A DNA stretch of 45,310 nucleotides from assembly GCA_934511465.1 (NCBI GenBank), contig CAKSWG010000016.1, forward strand, positions 1 through 45,310, in the 5' to 3' direction. The position numbers and the translations under genes are program-made. Of this stretch, positions 40,230 through 45,310 are shown piece after piece; the stretch's first letter is position 1, and each line of letters opens with the position of its first letter. This stretch comes from an uncultured Faecalibacterium sp. GTDB lineage: Bacteria > Bacillota > Clostridia > Oscillospirales > Ruminococcaceae. The notes below the pieces were generated by a model that was given only the letters and a program-made list of their open reading frames with translations, had not been told where the DNA came from and ran no database searches.

Positions 40230-41062
40230 TAAAAATTTCAAAGAAAGCAACTACGATTGCCATCGTCAACCAGAAAGGCGGCACCGGCAAGACCACCACC
40301 TGTGAAAATCTGGGCATCGGGCTGGCGATGGAGGGCAAAAAAGTCCTGTTGGTGGACGCTGACCCGCAGGGCAGCTTGACCATCAGCATGGGCTGGCAGC
40401 AGCCCGATGAACTGCCCACCACTCTTTCCACCCTGATGGCAAAAGCCATGAACGGCCAGAGCATTCCGCCCGGTGAAGGCATCCTGCACCATGCAGAGGG
40501 CGTTGACCTGATTCCGGCAAACATTGAACTGGCAGGGCTGGAAGTCTCTCTTGTCAACACCATGAACAGGGAAAAGATGCTCAAGCAGGTGTTGGACGGT
40601 GCAAAACGAGAATACGACTTTATCCTGTTGGATTGCACCCCTTCCCTTGGGATGCTGACCGTCAATGCCTTGGCAGCGGCAGACACCACCCTGATTCCGG
40701 TGCAAGCGCAGTACCTTTCTGCAAAGGGCCTGGAACAGCTTTTGCAGACCGTGCAGAAGGTCCGACGGCAGATCAACCCCAAACTGAAAATCGAGGGCAT
40801 CCTGCTCACCATGACCGATAGCCGCACCAACTATGGACAGCAGATCGACAACCTGATTCGGGGTGCCTACGGCAGCAAGATCAAGGTGTTCGACCAGACC
40901 ATTCCACGGTCTGTCCGTGCTGCGGAGATCAGTGCAGTGGGCAAAAGCATTTTCCAGCACGACCCCAAAGGCAAGGTGGCAGAAGCCTATAAATCTCTGA
41001 CTGGGGAGGTGATTGCGAATGCCGAAAGGCAGCTTAAACGTGTCGCTGAAAGGGGCAGATGA
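40226..41062 (+). CDS. parA: ParA-family partition ATPase
   Basis: The 278-aa protein has the deviant Walker A KGGTGKTTT (about 15-23), LLVDADPQGSLT (Walker A' region) and DFILLDCTPSLGMLTVNAL (Walker B). It moves the element's DNA-ParB complex along the nucleoid. The start is uncertain: GTG at 40226 overlaps the repA stop but leaves no room for its RBS, whereas the perfect GGAGGTGAT (40222-40230) is ideally placed for ATT at 40235, giving MSKKATTIAIVNQ. The far upstream ATG at 40097 would overlap repA by 130 nt and is not supported. Followed by parB with a 44-nt overlap. Confidence 0.92.
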   Translation: MIKISKKATTIAIVNQKGGTGKTTTCENLGIGLAMEGKKVLLVDADPQGSLTISMGWQQPDELPTTLSTLMAKAMNGQSIPPGEGILHHAEGVDLIPANIELAGLEVSLVNTMNREKMLKQVLDGAKREYDFILLDCTPSLGMLTVNALAAADTTLIPVQAQYLSAKGLEQLLQTVQKVRRQINPKLKIEGILLTMTDSRTNYGQQIDNLIRGAYGSKIKVFDQTIPRSVRAAEISAVGKSIFQHDPKGKVAEAYKSLTGEVIANAERQLKRVAERGR

Positions 41063-41945
41063 CATTTTCTCCACCGAAGAATCCCGGCAGGAGCAGCAGC
41101 GGGAACAGGTGCAGCAGATTCCTATTGGAGAACTGTTTCCTTTCAAAAACCACCCCTTTAAGGTTTTGGACGATGAATCCATGCAGCGCACGGTGGAAAG
41201 CGTGGAGCAGTACGGTGTGCTTTCTCCGCTGATCGCACGTCCACGCCCGGAGGGTGGCTATGAGATTATCTCCGGGCACCGCCGTCAGCACGCTGCACAG
41301 CTTGCCGGGCTGGATGCCCTGCCGGTCATTGTCCGCAACATGGATGACGATGCCGCAGTTTTGCTCATGGTGGACAGCAATCTCCAACGTGAGAACATCC
41401 TGCCCAGTGAAAGGGCTTTCGCCTACAAAATGAAGCTGGAAGCCTTAAAAAATCAAGGTGCTAGGTCAGATTTAACTTCGGCCCAAATTGGGCCGAAGTT
41501 GACAGCAGCCGAAAAAGTGGCAGAGGAAGCCAATGATACCAAGTCGCAGGTCAAGCGATTTATCCGCCTAACCTGCCTTATCCCGGAACTGCTGGACATG
41601 GTAGACGAAAAGAAAATTGCATTCAATCCCGCTGTGGAGTTGTCCTATCTGGACGAAGCCCAACAGCGGGATTTTTTAGAGGCAATGAACGACACCCAGA
41701 ATGCACCGTCCCTTTCCCAAGCGCAACGGCTCAAAAAGCTGGCACAGGAAGGGCACTTCTCGTATGATGTTGCCTTTGCCGTTATGGGAGAAGAGAAAAA
41801 GGACGAGCTGGACAAGGTGGTCATCAAAAACGATACCCTGCGGAAATATTTCCCCCGCAGCTACACCCCGAAACAGATGGAGGACACCATCATCAAGCTG
41901 CTGGAACAATGGCAGCGCAAACAGCAGCGGCAGAATGAACGCTGA
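41019..41945 (+). CDS. parB: ParB-family partition protein
   Basis: The 308-aa protein has the ParB nuclease-like N-domain (IPIGELFPFKNHPFKVLDDESM; GYEIISGHRRQHAAQLAG with the GHRR CTP motif), the second block VDSNLQRENILPSERAFAYKMKLEAL, a HTH (KSQVKRFIRLTCLIPELLDMV) and a C-terminal dimer part. It binds parS and works with ParA. ATG at 41019 follows GGGGAGGTG; it overlaps parA by 44 nt, so translation is coupled. A 27-bp palindrome inside the gene may be its parS. Confidence 0.92.
   Translation: MPKGSLNVSLKGADDIFSTEESRQEQQREQVQQIPIGELFPFKNHPFKVLDDESMQRTVESVEQYGVLSPLIARPRPEGGYEIISGHRRQHAAQLAGLDALPVIVRNMDDDAAVLLMVDSNLQRENILPSERAFAYKMKLEALKNQGARSDLTSAQIGPKLTAAEKVAEEANDTKSQVKRFIRLTCLIPELLDMVDEKKIAFNPAVELSYLDEAQQRDFLEAMNDTQNAPSLSQAQRLKKLAQEGHFSYDVAFAVMGEEKKDELDKVVIKNDTLRKYFPRSYTPKQMEDTIIKLLEQWQRKQQRQNER
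41474..41500. promoter_or_regulatory. 27-bp palindrome inside parB, candidate parS
   Basis: AACTTCGGCCCAA-A-TTGGGCCGAAGTT: 13-bp perfect arms around one base, in the coding region for residues about 153-161. It is not the chromosomal parS (TGTTTCACGTGAAACA). As part of a partition locus it may be the element's own centromere. Confidence 0.45.
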
Positions 41946-41959
41946 CTTATACTGTAACG

Positions 41960-41981
41960 AAAGACCCGATGGGGTCTTTTT
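41960..41981 (+). terminator. Terminator after parB
   Basis: AAAGACCC pairs with GGGTCTTT around GATG, followed by TT then CTTTT. Confidence 0.72.
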
Positions 41982-42009
41982 CTTTTGCAAACAAAAGGAG
42001 AAAACGCCT

Positions 42010-42435
42010 ATGAAAAACAACGCTACCCGCACCATCCGCTCCGAGGAGATCACCATTGATGTGCGTATCTGCGCTACACTGGCGGCAAACCGGGGCAGCG
42101 GTGTGGTCTACCTCGCAGCCATTGCCCCGGATATGGAGCTGACCGTCATCACGCTGGACGAGGCTCCCGACATCCTGCCCTGCTTTGAGGAGGACGATGC
42201 CTGCCTGAACCTTCCCAACACCTCGCTGCTGCTCTGCTACAACCCGGCGCAGGTGCTGAAGATGGGCGGCAAGCACTACCTGACCGGCCCGGTGATTCTG
42301 GTCCGCACCAACATGGACGGCGAGGTCATCTCGCTGACTATCGATGAGGTCTACCTGTTCCAGAAGTATCTGGAAAGCCACAGCATCACCCTGATGGCTG
42401 ACGACCAGAAGCTGCCCTGCATCTGCATCGACTGA
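42010..42435 (+). CDS. Conjugative-element protein of unknown function
   Basis: The 141-aa soluble acidic protein (KNNATRTIRSEEITIDVRICATLA start, then GVVYLAAIAPDMELTVITLDEAP, SLLLCYNPAQVLKMGGKHYLTG and an acidic ICID end) matches no family I can name. Its place between parB and the DUF genes is usual for Tn1549-like elements. ATG at 42010 follows AAAGGAG; longer frames overlapping parB are not supported. Confidence 0.65.
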   Translation: MKNNATRTIRSEEITIDVRICATLAANRGSGVVYLAAIAPDMELTVITLDEAPDILPCFEEDDACLNLPNTSLLLCYNPAQVLKMGGKHYLTGPVILVRTNMDGEVISLTIDEVYLFQKYLESHSITLMADDQKLPCICID

Positions 42436-42444
42436 GGTGCCGCT

Positions 42445-42891
42445 ATGTCAACGAGAGCGGAATTTTTCCAGAGTATGTATCCGGGACTGTCCGATGGTGA
42501 AGTCATTGATGAACTTATCAAAGCCAGCATATACGGTTTTGAACACGGCCCGGAGGTTGTGACCATCAGTGCCGCAGAGGGCATTCATTATGTGCCTTAC
42601 GATGCGGAAATGCAGAAAAAGCTTCCGTATTATGGAGGTGCCTACGAAGCCTGCAATATTCCTTTTACGGATTTCCAGATCCGCTATCAGCCGGAGCAGA
42701 TTCGCATTGTGGATGGTAAACGCATCCTAGAGGATACAGCATTTCTCTGCCGGAAGGACAATGATCACTTCCTTATTCTGCCGAGCATTTATGAGAAGCT
42801 GGACTTGGATGACTGGCTTCTGGCACACCTGTTTTTCTACGACAAAGACGGAAAACGGTATATCGGTGTGGAACTGTCGGAGGTTGTGTGA
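42445..42891 (+). CDS. Conjugative-element protein of unknown function
   Basis: The 148-aa soluble protein (STRAEFFQSMYPGLSDGEVIDEL, VTISAAEGIHYVPYDAEMQKKL, RKDNDHFLILPSIYEKLDLDDW) has no motif I recognise. It starts 9 nt after the preceding gene with GAGGTG upstream and overlaps the next start (TGATG). Unknown function. Confidence 0.62.
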   Translation: MSTRAEFFQSMYPGLSDGEVIDELIKASIYGFEHGPEVVTISAAEGIHYVPYDAEMQKKLPYYGGAYEACNIPFTDFQIRYQPEQIRIVDGKRILEDTAFLCRKDNDHFLILPSIYEKLDLDDWLLAHLFFYDKDGKRYIGVELSEVV

Positions 42892-43088
42892 TGCGATTTG
42901 TCTTTGGATTTATGCTGTTTGAAGCCGGCGCTTTTTTTGGCTTCTTTGTGGCAGCTCTGTTGAACGCCGCCCGTGCTGGGCAGGAAATCACTATCAAATT
43001 TGAGGAGGAAGATAATGGAACAGAACGAGAACACTCTGTCGGTGCTGAAAATTGCGCCGGGACAGCATCCGCAGCAGGTCGAGATTGA
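42891..43088 (+). CDS. Small membrane protein, DUF3789-like
   Basis: The 65-aa product has one N-terminal hydrophobic helix (RFVFGFMLFEAGAFFGFFVAALLNAA, about 2-27), the layout of DUF3789 proteins of conjugative elements. The second half (EEEDNGTEREHSVGAENC...) overlaps the next gene by 74 nt in another frame and is longer than usual for the family. The start overlaps the previous stop as TGATG. Confidence 0.6.
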   Translation: MRFVFGFMLFEAGAFFGFFVAALLNAARAGQEITIKFEEEDNGTEREHSVGAENCAGTASAAGRD

Positions 43089-43452
43089 CAATGACCTGAA
43101 AGCGCTGCAGCAGGCGGTTGGCGGCTCGATTGGTGCAAGCTATCCCTTTGAAGACCCGGTGGCCATCGTTTACAACGATGACGGCAAGCTCATGGGGCTG
43201 CCGCTGAACCGCGCTCTGCGGGATGAAAGCGGCGAGGCCTATGATGTGGTTGCCGGAACGTTTCTGGTGGTGGGGCTGGGCGAGGAGGATTTTGCATCCC
43301 TGACCCCGGAACTGGCGCAGAAGTACGAGCAGCTTTTCCATCAGCCGGAAGCCTTTCTGAAATTGGGCAACCGTCTGCTGGTGCTGCCGGTGCCTGATGA
43401 ACCTCCGGCAGAAAAGCCCCGCACTAAGCCCTCGGCAGAGCATGACCGCTAA
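43015..43452 (+). CDS. DUF3846 family protein
   Basis: The 145-aa protein matches DUF3846: LSVLKIAPGQHPQQVEIDNDLKALQQAVGGSIGASYPFEDPVAIVYNDDGKLMGLPLNRALRD and VVAGTFLVVGLG segments. Function unknown; typical of conjugative elements in Firmicutes. ATG at 43015 follows GAGGAGG; the C-terminal tail (PVPDEPPAEKPRTKPSAEH) is disordered. Confidence 0.82.
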   Translation: MEQNENTLSVLKIAPGQHPQQVEIDNDLKALQQAVGGSIGASYPFEDPVAIVYNDDGKLMGLPLNRALRDESGEAYDVVAGTFLVVGLGEEDFASLTPELAQKYEQLFHQPEAFLKLGNRLLVLPVPDEPPAEKPRTKPSAEHDR

Positions 43453-43482
43453 AATCACCCTGCTGCACGGGAGGTGATGGCA

Positions 43483-43941
43483 GTGCAGGAAGAAATCGAA
43501 CAGAAGTCATTCAACATTATGATCTCGACCACAAAGCTGTCTGCCCGGACCGTCCTGCGGGCGGTCAAGGCGGCGTTTCGGCTGTACCAGTCCAAGGCAT
43601 CCCAAGGCAAGCAGAGCGTCCGCACCCTGCTGCGGCAAAACCGGGGCGTATCCAGCGTGGAGATCAGCAAGACCGGCATCCGTGGTCTGGAACGCTACGC
43701 TAAAAAGTACGGCATCGACTACGCCATCCGCAAGGACACCTCCGAGGTGTCGCCCCGGTATCTGGTCTTTTTCAAAGCCCCGGATGCAGAAGCCTTCCAA
43801 TCGGCGTTCAAGGAGTATTCAGCATCCCTGTTGAACAAGGACAAACGCCCCTCGGTGCTGGCAAAACTGCATGAACTGGTGCAGGCAGCGGCAGAACTCC
43901 CCGGTAAAGTCCGGCACAAGGAACAGGAGCGTGGGCTGTGA
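43483..43941 (+). CDS. PcfB-family conjugation protein (DUF3801)
   Basis: The 152-aa protein starts V/MQEEIEQKSFNIMISTTKLSARTV, the conserved PcfB opening, then RGLERYAKKYGIDYAIRK and a helical tail. PcfB family proteins work with the VirD4-like PcfC and the relaxase to recruit DNA to the conjugation channel. GTG at 43483 is chosen because GGGAGG (43469-43474) is spaced 8 nt; ATG at 43477 is too close. The gene overlaps the coupling protein start as GTGA. Confidence 0.82.
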   Translation: MQEEIEQKSFNIMISTTKLSARTVLRAVKAAFRLYQSKASQGKQSVRTLLRQNRGVSSVEISKTGIRGLERYAKKYGIDYAIRKDTSEVSPRYLVFFKAPDAEAFQSAFKEYSASLLNKDKRPSVLAKLHELVQAAAELPGKVRHKEQERGL

Positions 43942-45310
43942 CCACAAAAAAGCTGACAAAGCTGCTGGCACTCTATCTGCCCTATCTTCTGCTGGGTCTG
44001 GTTGCAACCAACTTTGGCGAAGCATGGCGGCTGGCGGAGGGCAAGGAACTGGGCGATAAGATCATGTCCATGATGGGCACTGTCCCGGTGGCATTTGCAA
44101 ACCCGCTGCCAAGCCTGCATCCGCTTGATTTGCTGGTGGGCTTGTGCTGCGGTGCCGCGATGCGGCTGGCGGTCTATCTGCGTGGCAAAAACGCAAAAAA
44201 GTACCGCCACGGCATGGAGTATGGCTCTGCCCGGTGGGGTACGCCCAAGGACATTGAACCGTTCATGGCACCCAAGTTTGCTGACAACATCATCCTGACC
44301 AAGACGGAACGGCTGATGATGTCCAATCGTCCGCCGGACCCCAAGAACGCCCGGAATAAAAACGTTCTGGTGGTGGGCGGTTCCGGTTCAGGTAAAACAC
44401 GCTTTTGGCTGAAGCCCAACCTTTTACAATGCCACAGTTCCTATGTGGTAACAGACCCGAAAGGAACTATCGTGCTTGAATGTGGCAATGCAATGTTGAA
44501 GAATGGCTATAAGGTCAAGATCCTGAATACCATTAACTTTTCCAAGAGTATGCACTATAACCCCTTCTCCTATGTTCACAGCGAAAAGGACATTCTGAAA
44601 CTTGTCACAACCCTGATGACCAACACCAAGGGCGAAGGGTCCGGTGGGGACCCATTCTGGGAGAAATCGGAGCGTCTTTTGCTCACCGCCCTGATTGCCT
44701 ATCTGCATTATGAAGCCCCTGTCGAGGAGCAAAACTTCGCTACTCTGCTGGAAATGCTCAACACCATGCAGGTGCTGGAGGACAACGAGGAATACCAAAA
44801 TCCGGTGGATCTGCTGTTTGAAGAACTGGCAAAAAAGAAGCCCAACAGCTTTGCCGGGCGGCAGTACAAGCTTTACAAGCTGGCTGCCGGCAAGACCGCA
44901 AAATCCATCCTGATTTCCTGCGGCGCACGGCTGGCTCCCTTCGACATCCAAGAACTGCGTGACCTCACCATGTATGATGAACTGCAACTGGATACGTTGG
45001 GCGATAAGAAAACGGCGCTGTTCCTCATCATGTCGGACACGGATTCCACCTTCAACTTCCTCATCAGCATGGTCTACACCCAGCTTTTCAACCTCCTGTG
45101 CGATAAAGCAGACGATGTGTACGGCGGCAAGCTGCCCATCCATGTGCGGTGCCTGATCGACGAGTGCGCCAACATCGGGCAGATTCCCAATCTGGAAAAG
45201 CTGGTAGCCACCATCCGCAGCCGTGAGATCTCTGCCTGCCTTGTTTTGCAGGCGAGAAGCCAGTTGAAAGCCATCTACAAGGACAATGCGGACACTATCG
45301 TGGGCAACAT
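43938..45310 (+). CDS. VirD4/TraG-type coupling ATPase (PcfC-like), 3' end outside window
   Basis: The frame is open from GTG 43938 to the last base (457 residues seen). N-terminal transmembrane helices lie at about 6-30 (LLALYLPYLLLGLVATNF) and 58-75 (LLVGLCCGAAMRLAVYL). The soluble ATPase part has EYGSARWGTPKDIEPF, Walker A VVGGSGSGKTRFW (about 145-157), a TDPKG motif, and Walker B IDECANIGQIPNLEKL with ATIRSREISACLVLQARSQL after it. It links the relaxase-DNA complex to the type IV secretion channel. Start overlaps the PcfB stop (GTGA). No frameshift seen. Confidence 0.9.
   Translation, partial: MTTKKLTKLLALYLPYLLLGLVATNFGEAWRLAEGKELGDKIMSMMGTVPVAFANPLPSLHPLDLLVGLCCGAAMRLAVYLRGKNAKKYRHGMEYGSARWGTPKDIEPFMAPKFADNIILTKTERLMMSNRPPDPKNARNKNVLVVGGSGSGKTRFWLKPNLLQCHSSYVVTDPKGTIVLECGNAMLKNGYKVKILNTINFSKSMHYNPFSYVHSEKDILKLVTTLMTNTKGEGSGGDPFWEKSERLLLTALIAYLHYEAPVEEQNFATLLEMLNTMQVLEDNEEYQNPVDLLFEELAKKKPNSFAGRQYKLYKLAAGKTAKSILISCGARLAPFDIQELRDLTMYDELQLDTLGDKKTALFLIMSDTDSTFNFLISMVYTQLFNLLCDKADDVYGGKLPIHVRCLIDECANIGQIPNLEKLVATIRSREISACLVLQARSQLKAIYKDNADTIVGN

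Larger units (their letters stand above)
38774..45310 (+). mobile_element. Left part of a Tn1549-like integrative conjugative element
   Basis: From the tRNA-Leu junction to the window end: HTH/excisionase-like protein, RepA_N initiator, ParA, ParB, two unknown proteins, DUF3789, DUF3846, PcfB and a VirD4 coupling protein. This order is characteristic of the Tn1549-like conjugative elements of gut Clostridia. The relaxase, remaining type IV secretion genes, cargo and integrase should lie further right. Confidence 0.85.

Overview
The window looks like the chromosome of a GC-rich gut Clostridia member of the Oscillospiraceae, most likely Faecalibacterium or a close relative. Reasons: strong AGGAGG ribosome binding sites on low-to-moderate-length operons, Tat-like lipoprotein leaders (SRRxFLK followed by an A-C-G-G lipobox), a sialic acid ABC/nan operon under an RpiR regulator, and an integrating conjugative element of the kind common in gut Clostridia. 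The genus is an inference; no rRNA or other marker lies in the window.

Layout. 1-4.8 kb: 3' part of an M16C metallopeptidase, then an mgtE magnesium transporter behind a 390-nt leader. 5-9 kb: mglBAC galactose/glucose ABC importer. 9-12.3 kb: a small coiled-coil membrane protein, then a TAXI solute receptor next to a GltS-type symporter and a His-rich small protein. 12.3-13.7 kb (minus): an NCS2 purine permease. 14.05-23.75 kb: an isolated phage virion-building cassette with short-tailed-phage character (small and large terminase, portal, Prp protease fused to scaffold, N4-gp56 type capsid, connector, tail-hub protein, Q-rich putative ejection protein) but no integrase, repressor, replication, lysis or fibre gene. 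23.75-24.3 kb: terminators, two partial copies of a tRNA-His 3' end, and intact tRNA-His and tRNA-Arg. 24.3-29.5 kb: PAP2 phosphatase, a DUF1643 protein, a cytoplasmic BMP-type nucleoside-binding fusion with a phosphoesterase, and two small proteins. 29.75-38.4 kb: a complete sialic acid uptake and breakdown operon (minus) with a divergent RpiR regulator. 38.4-38.7 kb: a MITE-like palindrome and repeats. 38.72-45.31 kb: the left end of a Tn1549-like conjugative element inserted in a tRNA-Leu gene (HTH/excisionase-like protein, RepA_N, ParA, ParB, DUF3846, DUF3789, PcfB, VirD4 coupling protein cut by the window end).

How the genes work together. The sialic acid locus imports Neu5Ac (binding protein plus two permeases; the ATPase must be elsewhere), opens or anomerises it (YhcH/NanQ), cleaves it to ManNAc and pyruvate (NanA), phosphorylates ManNAc (NanK) and epimerises ManNAc-6-P to GlcNAc-6-P (NanE); an SGNH esterase at the end probably removes O-acetyl groups. 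Three copies of a 13-bp palindrome (GAAAA-N3-TTTTC type) lie between this operon and its regulator, one of them inside the operon promoter; a fourth copy lies upstream of mglB.

The most interesting system is the phage cassette's maturation module. A Prp-type cysteine protease (normally the host enzyme that trims ribosomal protein L27 after an L-x-L-Q-F-F-A motif) is fused in frame to the scaffold. An LQLFA|S site sits exactly at the junction, just after an internal ribosome binding site and start codon, and the capsid protein begins with a matching IQLFA|E site. This suggests a self-releasing protease-scaffold that also trims the capsid.
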